Source of the DNA: Bacteroidota bacterium
Lineage (GTDB): Bacteria > Bacteroidota > Bacteroidia > Flavobacteriales > Weeksellaceae
DNA: 64,000 nt
Assembly: GCA_023423715.1 (NCBI GenBank)
Contig: JAFAFC010000021.1
Location: 1 to 64,000 of the forward strand
Direction of reading: 5' to 3'
Below are positions 8,564 through 18,045 of this stretch, piece by piece; position 1 is the stretch's first letter, and every line of letters begins with the position of its first letter. The position numbers were made by a program, and so were the translations under genes. The notes below the pieces were generated by a model that saw nothing but the letters and a program-made list of their open reading frames with translations, was not told the DNA's origin and searched no databases.

Positions 8564-10720
8564 TTATTTTATAGGCTTAAGTGAGATTGCATAACCACCA
8601 CTACGAGCTAATTTTACCGGTATTTTCGATTTTGAGGTCACCGTTTTTTTGTAAATGTTGTAGCTCTGAGGATTCGTTACGTAATCCGCATCTTTACCGT
8701 CTTCATACACGGTTGCTTCGTATTTCGCATTCTTTGGAAGGAATGAGAAATCAACCGTAAACGTACGTGCATTTTCATCGGTAACACCACCAACGAACCA
8801 TTCATTTTTCCCTTTCGCTTTACGAGCGGTGTGAATATAATCTCCAGGCTCCGCAGAAAGGATAATCGTATCATCCCAATCCGTTGCTACATCCTTGATA
8901 AACTGGAATGCATCCAAATGCTTTTCGTAATTTTCTGGCAAATCTGCCGCCATCATCAAAGGCATATACATCACCACATACAGTCCCAATTGTTTAGCTA
9001 ACGTTGTCGTCACAAAACGTTTATCATCTGGGAAATAGTGATTCATTTTCGTTTGGAAAATTCCTGGCGTATAATCCATAGGACCGCCTATCCATCTAGT
9101 AAATGGAAGAATTGTATGATGATCCGGATCGTTACCACCAAAAGCATCGTATTCCGTACCACGAGCGGCTTCCGCAGCAATCCAGTTTGGATAGGTTCTG
9201 CTTTCACCTGTTGGACGAACCGATTCGTGGGAATTTACCATTACTTTATGATCCGCTGCCATATCTAAAATTCGATAATAGTGGTTGATCGTCCATTGCG
9301 AATAATGATGCTCACCACGCGGAATAATATTTCCTACATATCCCGTTTTAACCGAGTTGTAGCCGTATTTATTCATCAATTTGAATGCTTCAGGCGCCCA
9401 TCTTTCGTAATTCGTTGCAGAACCCGAAGTTTCGTGGTGCATAATCAATTTAATTCCTTTCGAATGTGCGTAGTCATTCAACATTTTAATGTCGAAATCA
9501 GGATAAGGCGTCACAAAATCGAAAACAAATTCTTTAGAATGACCAAACCAATCTTCCCAACCAACGTTCCAACCTTCCACCAAAACGCCATCAAAACCAT
9601 GTTTTGAAGCAAAATCAATATATTCTTTTACTTTAGTATTGTTAGCAGCGTGGTTACCGTTAGGCGTTAATTTATCAAAATCGGTTTTTCCGATATGAAC
9701 GTTTTTCGCTGTAGAATATGCCCATTGCGACTTTCCGAAAATCATTTCCCACCAAACACCCATGTATTTGGTTGGCTTGATCCACGATGTATCTTTAAAT
9801 TTCGTTGGTTCGTTTAGGTTGAACAGCATTTTAGAGGCCATGACTTCTTCCGCTTTAGGTGAAGCGATAATCGTTCTCCAAGGCGAAACTGCTGGCGTTT
9901 GAATATATCCTTTGGCGCCTTGAGCGTCTGGAGTTAAATGCGTTTTGAACTTGAATTCAGATGCATTTACTTCCAAATGAGCTGCTGGATAATTAAGAAC
10001 CGCCGCTTCGGCAACGTTGATGTATAAAGGGGAATTCCCTTCTTTTTTCATCATTAATGGAACTTGAACTCCATTTTTCACCAAACTTTGAGACGCATTT
10101 CCTTCGTATGATTTTGGCCAACGAGCTGGAATTTCTGACACTTTGCTGGTTTGGTTTTTATATTCCTGTGTATCGTAATCCGCAGCCAACCACCAAGCTT
10201 TCATGTCAGTCGGGAAATCAATTTCCGTATCTTCTTCTTGAATAACAAAATAGTTCAGATTTTCTTGTTCTGGAAACTCATAACGGAATCCCAAACCATC
10301 ATTAAATAATCTGAATTTAACGATCATATGACGTTTTTGCTCGGGTTGATCCAGCGTAATCGCCAATTCGTTATAGTGATTTATATAGGATTTTTTCTCG
10401 CCTAAAACGGGATCCCATGTTTCGTTTTTAGAATCTCTTTTCTCGTCAATTTTTACAAAGCCAGAATTAAGATCTTTTCCTTTATTAGTCGTTGTTTCGA
10501 TCTCGGATGCAAATTTGATATCGCCATCTTTCACTAATCGAAGTCCCAATTTGGAATCTTCTACAACAGTTTTTCCTTCGTAAGAAAGCTTATAATAAGG
10601 TACTCCCGACTTCAACTGAAAATTCATTTCAAACTTTCCGTCTGGTGATTTTAATGATTGCGCATGCAATATCGCACCACCCATTAACAAAAAGAATGCA
10701 CTGGTTTTTAAATACTTCAT
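8564..10720 (-). CDS. susB: GH97 alpha-glucosidase (SusB-like)
   Basis: The 718-residue protein has a signal peptide (MKYLKTSAFFLLMGGAILHAQ) and GH97 architecture: an N-terminal beta-sandwich with SPDGKFEMNFQLKSGVPYY, a central TIM barrel with DGVLVEGWNVGWEDWFG and KLIMHHETSG, and a C-terminal beta domain. The glutamate-rich barrel motifs suit a SusB-type inverting glucosidase that releases glucose from maltooligosaccharides in the periplasm. Its 5' side is separated from the upstream lipoprotein gene by a strong hairpin (10741-10777), which may set its level relative to susCDEF. Confidence 0.92.
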   Translation of the reverse strand: MKYLKTSAFFLLMGGAILHAQSLKSPDGKFEMNFQLKSGVPYYKLSYEGKTVVEDSKLGLRLVKDGDIKFASEIETTTNKGKDLNSGFVKIDEKRDSKNETWDPVLGEKKSYINHYNELAITLDQPEQKRHMIVKFRLFNDGLGFRYEFPEQENLNYFVIQEEDTEIDFPTDMKAWWLAADYDTQEYKNQTSKVSEIPARWPKSYEGNASQSLVKNGVQVPLMMKKEGNSPLYINVAEAAVLNYPAAHLEVNASEFKFKTHLTPDAQGAKGYIQTPAVSPWRTIIASPKAEEVMASKMLFNLNEPTKFKDTSWIKPTKYMGVWWEMIFGKSQWAYSTAKNVHIGKTDFDKLTPNGNHAANNTKVKEYIDFASKHGFDGVLVEGWNVGWEDWFGHSKEFVFDFVTPYPDFDIKMLNDYAHSKGIKLIMHHETSGSATNYERWAPEAFKLMNKYGYNSVKTGYVGNIIPRGEHHYSQWTINHYYRILDMAADHKVMVNSHESVRPTGESRTYPNWIAAEAARGTEYDAFGGNDPDHHTILPFTRWIGGPMDYTPGIFQTKMNHYFPDDKRFVTTTLAKQLGLYVVMYMPLMMAADLPENYEKHLDAFQFIKDVATDWDDTIILSAEPGDYIHTARKAKGKNEWFVGGVTDENARTFTVDFSFLPKNAKYEATVYEDGKDADYVTNPQSYNIYKKTVTSKSKIPVKLARSGGYAISLKPIK

Positions 10721-10740
10721 GTAATTATTTTTAAGCTATA

Positions 10741-10777
10741 AAAGAGGAGCCTGCTGCTGTGCAGCAGCAGGCTCCGA
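10741..10777 (-). terminator. Strong intercistronic hairpin between SusF-like gene and GH97 gene
   Basis: GGAGCCTGCTGCTG (10747-10760) and CAGCAGCAGGCTCC (10763-10776) are perfect complements, giving about 13 bp around a tiny loop, followed on the minus strand by only four T. The GC-rich stem is unlike its AT-rich surroundings. It lies inside the operon, so it may be a partial terminator or an mRNA stability/processing element. Confidence 0.65.
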
Positions 10778-10798
10778 TAAAATTATTAGAAATCTAAA

Positions 10799-12196
10799 TT
10801 ACTTTTTTACAAAAACGTAAGCTCCTGTAAAATCGTTAAAATAGATAGTGTACGTTCCTGCTTTCACCGGAATATTATCTCCACCTGGAGTTCCTGTTCC
10901 GAATAACTCAGACTTCGATCCCCAGTTTACTTCCCAAGAATTGTTTGCACGGAATTTTGCTTCACCATCCTTCAAAACAACGTTAGAAATTACCCACAAA
11001 TGACTGTCTGTCGCAGATTTCGTCATTGCAGTACTGCTATCCCAAGAATTTGGTGTTGCATCCCCGATGATTCCAACTGTAGCATATGCCGTTGTTGTAG
11101 GGATAACTTCCGTCAATGTATACGTTAACGTACTTACATTCAACGTTAGTTTATAATATCCGTCTTTAGCGACAGGAATATTTCCTGAACCACCACTAGC
11201 ACTTAATTGTCCAGCAGCGTCTCCAAGACCGTATTGGTTATCCCAACTTCCTCTTGTTTTGATTAATTTGAAACTTCCTGCTTTGAAGAATCCTGAATAG
11301 GTGTAAACCGTAGGTGTTACTCGAGAATTCAACAATGGGTACATCAAGTCATTATCGGCTTTATTATCCCATCCTGCAGCCGTTGCATCACCAATCAGAT
11401 ACAAGAATACATTGCTTTCGAAAGGTGTTACTTTAATCGTTACTAGGTCTGAAACTAAATCAATTGTTCCACCTGTAGATTTTGTTGAAGCACCTACTTT
11501 TAAATCATATTCTGCTACTGTACCCGGAATTCCTCCCAGTTTCAAAACAGCGTCATTTAATTGTGATTGCGTTAAAGCCAATTCTTTAACATTGGTAGAC
11601 GTTCCTAAAACTTGGAAGGCCGTTGTTCCTTTTTTCGCAATTGAAAGTGTATAAACAACATCAACACCATACGATTGGTAATCAGACCACGTGAATTTTG
11701 GAAGATTCTCCGCCGCTTTATCTACTGCTAAAACCAAAGCCGTTCCCGCTGTAGGAGCTGTAATAATAGGCTTTTTCACTGGATAAGGCGTTACATCAAA
11801 TGAAATTGCATTTGAATTTCCTGAAGCCGATTCCACTCTTACATAAACTTTTTGCGCTTTATACGGATTAACACCCGCTTGCAACATCGCCGTGTTTAAG
11901 GCTCCGATGTTTGTTTTATAAGAATTGGTATCTGATTTTCCTAATTCAACTTTAGAAGCAAAATCTTCTGTTGACGAAACAACCACTGTAAAAGGTGCTC
12001 CCGTAGTAGCTTCCCAAGACAAAACAAATGGGTTATTTGCCATCGTTGCGTACAACACATTCGCTCCCAAAGTAGTATCATTCAACTTGAAAGAAGCTTC
12101 TGGTGTCGTCCAATCTCTATCTGCATCATCCGTACAAGCGATAATCGCCACGGCCGCCAATAGAGGTAATATGAATAATTTAAATATATTTTTCAT
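10799..12196 (-). CDS. SusE/SusF-like starch-binding outer-membrane lipoprotein
   Basis: This 465-residue protein has a lipoprotein signal ending AAVAIIAC. It carries an N-terminal SusE-type immunoglobulin-like domain (PEASFKLNDT...NPFVLSWEA) and two C-terminal carbohydrate-binding repeats, each starting with a (Y/V)xIGDA(T)xxxWD pattern (YLIGDATAAGWDNKADN near 265 and VGIIGDATPNSWDSS near 375). Such proteins bind starch at the cell surface next to the SusCD pump. Position, fourth in the susCDE-X order, suggests the SusF role. Confidence 0.85.
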   Translation of the reverse strand: MKNIFKLFILPLLAAVAIIACTDDADRDWTTPEASFKLNDTTLGANVLYATMANNPFVLSWEATTGAPFTVVVSSTEDFASKVELGKSDTNSYKTNIGALNTAMLQAGVNPYKAQKVYVRVESASGNSNAISFDVTPYPVKKPIITAPTAGTALVLAVDKAAENLPKFTWSDYQSYGVDVVYTLSIAKKGTTAFQVLGTSTNVKELALTQSQLNDAVLKLGGIPGTVAEYDLKVGASTKSTGGTIDLVSDLVTIKVTPFESNVFLYLIGDATAAGWDNKADNDLMYPLLNSRVTPTVYTYSGFFKAGSFKLIKTRGSWDNQYGLGDAAGQLSASGGSGNIPVAKDGYYKLTLNVSTLTYTLTEVIPTTTAYATVGIIGDATPNSWDSSTAMTKSATDSHLWVISNVVLKDGEAKFRANNSWEVNWGSKSELFGTGTPGGDNIPVKAGTYTIYFNDFTGAYVFVKK

Positions 12197-12207
12197 GTGT
12201 AATCCGC

Positions 12208-13344
12208 TTATTTGATTGTATAAGTACCTGCTTTAATGTTCACAGAAATGGTATACGATTTTCCACCACCATTGAATTTAACGTTACCGTTATCTCCTTT
12301 TGGACCTAAGAAACCTGTATTTCCAGCATTATCTTTCATGATATTACCCCATTCTAAATTACCCCAATCTTTTTGACCAAGGAATTTGAATTCGGCACCA
12401 TCAGCAATCGTTGTTGTGTACTCATAAACACCATCCGATACTTTAGCCATTGGGATTGCGTTTCCAGCATTCCAATCATTTCCAGCAACACTTCCTACCA
12501 AATAAATTTCAGTAAAGTTATACGTTGGAATTGAAGAAGCTGTAGCCATTAACGTATGTTTCCCCTCTGTAGCATCGATAACAATTTTGTAAATACCGCT
12601 TTCGCCTGAGAACGTCATATTTTCATCGTCTCCCGCAGATTTTGCAATATTATCGGAAACTGATTTAAAGTATTTGTATCCGTCTTTTGTTGCAGATGCA
12701 TCAATACTATAGTTGATTGGATTCCACGCTTTTTGACCTAAGAATCTAAAGTTTTTCCCTTTTTCTAAATACGTGTAAATTGTATTTTTATATTCCGTTT
12801 GGAATAAAAGAATCGCTTTCGTTTCTGACCAACCAATCGCAGAAGCTTCCCCTACAAGGTAGAAATCTGGATAATCAATAATCACCACATACGGTGTAAT
12901 CGTTAGTGGAGTTACATTAGAAATTGATGCAAGCGAATCGTTCCCAAGATAAGAAACCACACGTACAAACATTTTCTGTGCAACATCCGGTACTAAGCCG
13001 ATATCACCTGCCGCTTTATTCATTTGGCTTACCGTAAAACTTGTAACAGACTCTGATCCGGAAACCGTTGCTAATGTCACTGGAGTTTTAAAATCCTCAG
13101 TTTTAGATACCTCAACTCTGTATTTCACTTCTACAGGAACCGAATATTTTGCAGGTTCCCAATTAACTGTCAACACAGGATTTTCCGGGAAATTTTGATC
13201 TAAGAAAATCTTATCCGTAGAAAGATCCATCACAATCGGAGCTCCAGAATTTTCAACGGTAATCAGCTCACGATCGTCGCACGAGATGATACCTAAAAGC
13301 ATCACCAAGGCAAGGAAAAATTTATTAAAAATTGATTGTTTCAT
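12208..13344 (-). CDS. SusE-like starch-binding outer-membrane lipoprotein
   Basis: The 378-residue protein has a lipoprotein signal ending LLGIISC. A SusE N-terminal domain (NFPENPVLTVNWEPAKYSVPVEVKYRVEVSKTEDF, quoted in part) is followed by two binding modules, YLVGEASAIGWSE near residue 160 and YLVGSVAGNDWNAG near residue 280. It lies 11 bases upstream of the related gene at 12196 and 18 bases after susD. The two proteins are probably paralogues with different numbers or specificities of binding modules. Confidence 0.85.
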   Translation of the reverse strand: MKQSIFNKFFLALVMLLGIISCDDRELITVENSGAPIVMDLSTDKIFLDQNFPENPVLTVNWEPAKYSVPVEVKYRVEVSKTEDFKTPVTLATVSGSESVTSFTVSQMNKAAGDIGLVPDVAQKMFVRVVSYLGNDSLASISNVTPLTITPYVVIIDYPDFYLVGEASAIGWSETKAILLFQTEYKNTIYTYLEKGKNFRFLGQKAWNPINYSIDASATKDGYKYFKSVSDNIAKSAGDDENMTFSGESGIYKIVIDATEGKHTLMATASSIPTYNFTEIYLVGSVAGNDWNAGNAIPMAKVSDGVYEYTTTIADGAEFKFLGQKDWGNLEWGNIMKDNAGNTGFLGPKGDNGNVKFNGGGKSYTISVNIKAGTYTIK

Positions 13345-13362
13345 TTTTTGTAAAATTTGTTA

Positions 13363-14931
13363 TTAGTACCCTGGATTCTGAACTAAATTAGAGTTCACCA
13401 CCATTTCGTTATTCGGGATTGGGAAAAGGTTTCTGTAGTCTTCTACAGCAGCACCATTTTTCGTATTTCCTTTCCAAGGCCATAAATAAGCCGAAGTTGT
13501 AAATCTTCCGTAACGAATAAGGTCAGTTCTTCTTGTCATTTCCCAAGAAAGTTCTCGAGATCTTTCATCCAAAATAAAATTCAAGTTGATCGCTGCAACG
13601 GTACTTGCTTTTGCACGAGTTCTCAGTTGATTAACATATCCTAATGCTTTAGAAGCATCACCACCACCACCTCTAAGGTTGGCTTCAGCGTACATTAAAT
13701 AAACATCAGCTAGACGATAAACCGCTAAATCTGCTTCAACCCAGTTGTCGTGAGAACCAGCTTTGCCATCGCTTTTGATGTTTTTGTACTTGATAAACGC
13801 ATATCCATCTGTAAAGCTTCCCAAATCATTGATTTCCAATGTTTGTCCACTCTTATGGAAACGACCTCTTGCATCAGCCGCCTCAAAACGGTTAACAAAA
13901 GATGACGTGGTACGAATACCTCCCCAACCTCCGTTCACACCGAAAAGCGCTGGATCCATATTTCCACCAATAGCTGCGTGAACTAAGAATGTTGTTCCAC
14001 CATTGGTTTGTGTTTTCTGACCATCGTAAACGATAGAGAAAATATTTTCAGGATTGTTTACATTGTTATCCGCCAAGAATAAATTCTCGTATTTCGGATT
14101 TAAAGAATATCCAGAATTGATTACTTTATCTGCGTACGTAATAACATCTTGATTACGCTCTGTTCCTGAATATACTTTAGCATTCAAATACAATCTTGCA
14201 AGAAGCGTCCAAGCAGCTGCTTGATCTACTCTTCCGTAGAGATTAGATTTTGGTGCTTTTAATTCGTTTGAAGTTGCCAATAATTCGGATTCAACGAATT
14301 TAAATAGTTCCGGACGCATAATTTGTTTTGGAACAGCCTGACCTGGAGTCATTGTTTCATCTACAAAAGGAACATTTCCATACAAATCTAACAAGTGATA
14401 ATATGCTTGTGCTCTTAAGAAGCGAGCTTCTGCACGCATTACTTTTGCTTCTTCAAGGTTTGCACCAGAAATTCCATTTGCTGCTAAACGTTCATCCGTT
14501 GTATTACGCATAAACTCATTCGTAAACGCAATTTCTGTATACAATCTGTAAAACATGGCGTTGTTGAATTCATTCGTTGGCGTCCAAATCATTTTATGGA
14601 ATTCGTGTAACGTACCGTCATTCCATCCGATTACCGCTTCATCGGTGGTTACTACCTGCATGATATACATCAAACGCATGTAGTTTGAGAATCCACCATC
14701 GATATCAGCGATATCTCCGCCACCATCTCCACCTTCTTGTCCACCAACAGCTAATCCGCCGTAAAGTTTCGCCAAAAGGTTGTTATAGTTATTAAAATCT
14801 TTGAAAAGACTTGCTGAAGTAAGTTCTGTAATTGGCTCTTGTTTCAGATCGTCAACACAAGACGTCATCGTCAACGAAAGCCCAAGAACTACGGCAGCTA
14901 TTGATTTTTTATAGAATCTAAAATTTTTCAT
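13363..14931 (-). CDS. susD: SusD-like nutrient-binding outer-membrane lipoprotein
   Basis: The 522-residue lipoprotein (signal to MTSC, lipid cysteine near residue 25) has the SusD/RagB fold signatures: N-terminal LKQEPITELTSASLFKDFNNYNNLLAKLYGG, the TPR-like EARFLRAQAYYHLLDLYGNVPFVDET segment, and a C-terminal LDERSRELSWEMTRRTDLIRYGRF. It acts as the lid over the SusC channel and captures maltooligosaccharides. The gene follows susC by 10 bases. Confidence 0.95.
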   Translation of the reverse strand: MKNFRFYKKSIAAVVLGLSLTMTSCVDDLKQEPITELTSASLFKDFNNYNNLLAKLYGGLAVGGQEGGDGGGDIADIDGGFSNYMRLMYIMQVVTTDEAVIGWNDGTLHEFHKMIWTPTNEFNNAMFYRLYTEIAFTNEFMRNTTDERLAANGISGANLEEAKVMRAEARFLRAQAYYHLLDLYGNVPFVDETMTPGQAVPKQIMRPELFKFVESELLATSNELKAPKSNLYGRVDQAAAWTLLARLYLNAKVYSGTERNQDVITYADKVINSGYSLNPKYENLFLADNNVNNPENIFSIVYDGQKTQTNGGTTFLVHAAIGGNMDPALFGVNGGWGGIRTTSSFVNRFEAADARGRFHKSGQTLEINDLGSFTDGYAFIKYKNIKSDGKAGSHDNWVEADLAVYRLADVYLMYAEANLRGGGGDASKALGYVNQLRTRAKASTVAAINLNFILDERSRELSWEMTRRTDLIRYGRFTTSAYLWPWKGNTKNGAAVEDYRNLFPIPNNEMVVNSNLVQNPGY

Positions 14932-14941
14932 TGCTTACTTT

Positions 14942-17725
14942 TTAAAATTGGAAGTTTAATCCTAACGAATACACTTTTGGTCTTTGGTAGAAACCGTTAT
15001 CGATATTTCCGAAGATTTCAGGATCTACACCTGAATATTTGGTTACAACGAATACGTTTTGAGCCATACCAAACACACGAAGGTTGCTTCCAGAACCGAA
15101 TACATCACCAAAGTTGTACCCTACTGTTAAATTATCCATTCTCAAGAACGATGCATTTTCTACGAAAATATCACTCCAATATTGTGGAGCTCTGAATCCG
15201 TATCCAGCCGCTGTAGAAGAGATATTTTGTAAATATTCGTTTGTTGCAATACTCTGAATTGTAGATTGTGATGCAAAGTTATTGTACACGTAATTTCCTA
15301 CTACTGCTCTTAAAGCTGTTGAGAAATCCCAGTTTTTGTATTTCACTTTTGTTGAAAAACCAAACGTTGCATCTGGAGTTGTTGACTTATAGAAATATTT
15401 ATCACCATCCGCAGAAACTTTTCCGTCTCCGTTACGATCTACATAAACTCCCTCTAGAGGCTTTCCATTCGCGTCATAAACTTGTTGATACACGTAGAAT
15501 CCGAAAGGTGTATATCCAACAGCATGTCCTTGAACCGTGTTACCTGTACCACCAGAAATTCCACCAACTTGGTTTACATAACCATCTTCCACTTGTCCAG
15601 AGAACGATGTGATTTTCGGATTGTAATGTGCTGCATTAAAGCTAAAATCCCAAGTTGTCGTTTCATTTTTAACTGGAGTTACATTCAACACAAATTCAAA
15701 ACCATCAGTTTCCATTTCACCAATGTTCTTGTTGTTTCTGTTAGAAAATTCTCCTGCAGGTACAGCAACATTAGCAAGTAAGTTCACAGTATTTTTCTTA
15801 AACCAATCGAATGAACCAGAAATTCTATTATTCAAGAAACCATAATCTAAACCGGCATTAACCGTTTTTGTTGTTTCCCAAGTTAGATTCGGGTTGTACT
15901 GAGTTGGACGGTACATGAAATAGAAATCGTCTCCAAATCCGTATTGAGCCGTTCCTTGCGAAATATTATACGATGGGAACGAGTTATACCAACCACCAAT
16001 TTCTTGTTGACCAGTTTCTCCATAACCTGCTCTTAATTTCAAATCTGAAAATACTTTTGAACCTTCCATGAAACTTTCGTTCATGATTTTCCAAGCTCCA
16101 GAAACAGAGGTAAATGTTCCCCACATATTGCTGGTATCGTCTGTTCCGTTGTAGAATCTTGAAGTTCCATCACGACGAACTGCTCCTGTTAGGATATATT
16201 TATCTGCAATAGTGAAAATTGCTCTTCCGTAGAAACCTAATAAAGTTAACTCTCCTTCGTAGCGGTTCGTTGAAATAGGTAATTTTTCAGGATTTCCAAA
16301 AGTGGTGGTTGCAACAGGAACTACATTTGTGAAGTTTTGATATGAATATCCAGCCATTAAATCAACTTTCGTGTTGATTGCTGTAACATCCTTCACGTAG
16401 TTCAAATATGTTTCAATTAACTTGTTTGTTTTTTCTTGCGTATAATCTCTTCTTGTACTTACGTTGTTAGAAGCAACTACACCTGCATAGTTAGGAAATT
16501 CGGTAACCCCTCCTGTTCCTTTTTGATAATCGTAACCTGCATTAACATTCCAATGCAAATCTGGCAAGAAATGGAATTTATAATCCAATTGTAAACTCGC
16601 AATCCCTCTAAATACGGTAGACATATCTTTTCTTCCGTAAAGCGATCCCAGTGGGTTTCTTGTTGCATTAACATTCAAAAGATCAGCAGTTTGCCACCAT
16701 TCCCAATAATTAGCAACTCGGTTTCCACGTGCTGATTGATCATACACCTCCTGCGTAGGGTCAAAATATTGAGAAGCTCCAATAACACCTGCATTAAAGC
16801 GGTTTTCTGTCATGGTACCTTTCAAATTCGCCGTTACACTTAGGTGGTTATCGAAGAATTTAGGAGTCAAATTCAAACCAACGGAAGTTCTTCTAAACTC
16901 GTTCGTTCTAATAATCCCGTTTTGCTCGTTATATCCTAATGATAAACGATACGGTAATTTTTTTATTCCACCAGAAATAGCCAAGTTATTATCCGTTCCC
17001 CAAGCTGTTTGGAAAACGAGATCTTGCCAATTGGTGCTTGCATTTCCTAATTTGTCAATGTAGTTTTGCGAAGCATTAGCTTTTACAAATTCTCTAAACT
17101 CATCACCGCTTAATACACCAAGGTTACCCATTTTCGTTGAAACGGAACCTGTTGTAGAAAAGCTAATTTTCATTTTTCCAGAAGATCCTCTTTTCGTTGT
17201 AATTAAGATTACACCATTAGAAGCTCTGTTACCGTAGATGGCAGCAGATGAAGCATCCTTCAATATACTGAATGACTCAATATCATCTGGGTTAATCAAT
17301 GCTAATGCATTACTAGCACCACTAACACCTGCAAAATCCATTGGGATACCATCAATAACAATTAGCGGGTCGTTGGATGCACTTAAAGAAGCACCACCAC
17401 GAATACGAATTGTAGATCCAGATCCTGGATTACCACCATTACCAGTTACCGTCACACCCGGAGCTTTACCTTGGATCAATTGATCTGCAGAGGTAGAACC
17501 ACCGTTAAAATCTTTCGAAGAAATGGATGCGATAGAACCTGTAAGGTCTTCTTTCTTTTGCTTACCATAACCAATAAGAACAACTTCTTCGATTTTTGTC
17601 TCTTTCGATGTTGTATCGGCTACTTGTGCATTCATCAGTGATCCTGCCAATAGGAAAGCAGGAGCAACCTTCAAAACTTTAGAATAGTTTCTCACAAATA
17701 ATAATTTTTGGGGATTAATAATCAA
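14942..17725 (-). CDS. susC: SusC-like TonB-dependent outer-membrane transporter
   Basis: This 927-residue protein has a signal peptide ending SLMNAQ, then a TonB box-like EEVVLIGYGKQKKEDLTGSI, a plug domain with ADQLIQGKAPGVTVTGNGGNPGSGSTIRIRG (quoted in part), and a beta-barrel ending in SLGLNFQF. The usual N-terminal carboxypeptidase-regulatory-like domain of SusC proteins is absent, since the TonB box follows the signal directly. First gene of the locus, imports starch fragments together with SusD. No confident promoter was found in 17726-18016. Confidence 0.94.
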   Translation of the reverse strand: MIINPQKLLFVRNYSKVLKVAPAFLLAGSLMNAQVADTTSKETKIEEVVLIGYGKQKKEDLTGSIASISSKDFNGGSTSADQLIQGKAPGVTVTGNGGNPGSGSTIRIRGGASLSASNDPLIVIDGIPMDFAGVSGASNALALINPDDIESFSILKDASSAAIYGNRASNGVILITTKRGSSGKMKISFSTTGSVSTKMGNLGVLSGDEFREFVKANASQNYIDKLGNASTNWQDLVFQTAWGTDNNLAISGGIKKLPYRLSLGYNEQNGIIRTNEFRRTSVGLNLTPKFFDNHLSVTANLKGTMTENRFNAGVIGASQYFDPTQEVYDQSARGNRVANYWEWWQTADLLNVNATRNPLGSLYGRKDMSTVFRGIASLQLDYKFHFLPDLHWNVNAGYDYQKGTGGVTEFPNYAGVVASNNVSTRRDYTQEKTNKLIETYLNYVKDVTAINTKVDLMAGYSYQNFTNVVPVATTTFGNPEKLPISTNRYEGELTLLGFYGRAIFTIADKYILTGAVRRDGTSRFYNGTDDTSNMWGTFTSVSGAWKIMNESFMEGSKVFSDLKLRAGYGETGQQEIGGWYNSFPSYNISQGTAQYGFGDDFYFMYRPTQYNPNLTWETTKTVNAGLDYGFLNNRISGSFDWFKKNTVNLLANVAVPAGEFSNRNNKNIGEMETDGFEFVLNVTPVKNETTTWDFSFNAAHYNPKITSFSGQVEDGYVNQVGGISGGTGNTVQGHAVGYTPFGFYVYQQVYDANGKPLEGVYVDRNGDGKVSADGDKYFYKSTTPDATFGFSTKVKYKNWDFSTALRAVVGNYVYNNFASQSTIQSIATNEYLQNISSTAAGYGFRAPQYWSDIFVENASFLRMDNLTVGYNFGDVFGSGSNLRVFGMAQNVFVVTKYSGVDPEIFGNIDNGFYQRPKVYSLGLNFQF

Positions 17726-18016
17726 TTTTTTCTTTTAACGTTCCAAAAAAATTGGTCTCCCAATTTATAAATATTTTAATATACATTAAAAAAAATTAAC
17801 ATTACATATATCATCCCTGAATAATATGCATATCCACGTTGAGATAATGCGTATTTTACTATAATTTTCGTATATTATAGTACAAATTTTTTCCACCAAG
17901 GAATCTTAAAAACGATTAAATATTAAACAATTGTTTAACAAATAGGACCTGAAAATTTCCTTTTTCTCATACTAAATTATCCAAACAATCGTTCTCCCTA
18001 CTTTTCTGCGATGTCG
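17726..18016. promoter_or_regulatory. Divergent control region between susC and metG, with a 16-bp palindrome
   Basis: About 290 AT-rich bases without a reading frame. TTAAACAATTGTTTAA at 17923-17938 is a perfect 16-bp palindrome and the clearest operator candidate, plausibly for control of susC. ATATGCATAT at 17824-17833 is a shorter one. No exact TAnnTTTG was found on the minus strand for susC. Confidence 0.45.
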
Positions 18017-18024
18017 TATATTTG
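18017..18024 (+). promoter_or_regulatory. -7 promoter element of metG
   Basis: TATATTTG matches TAnnTTTG exactly. It overlaps the upstream in-frame TTG at 18022, which therefore cannot be the start of metG; the ATG at 18046 is about 16 bases after the predicted transcription start. Confidence 0.7.
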
Positions 18025-18045
18025 CACAAAATTGGAAATAGAATA

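Noticed and set aside
18022..18045. Longer metG start with TTG at 18022
   Set aside because: The TTG lies inside the -7 element TATATTTG; ATG at 18046 matches the usual MetG start.
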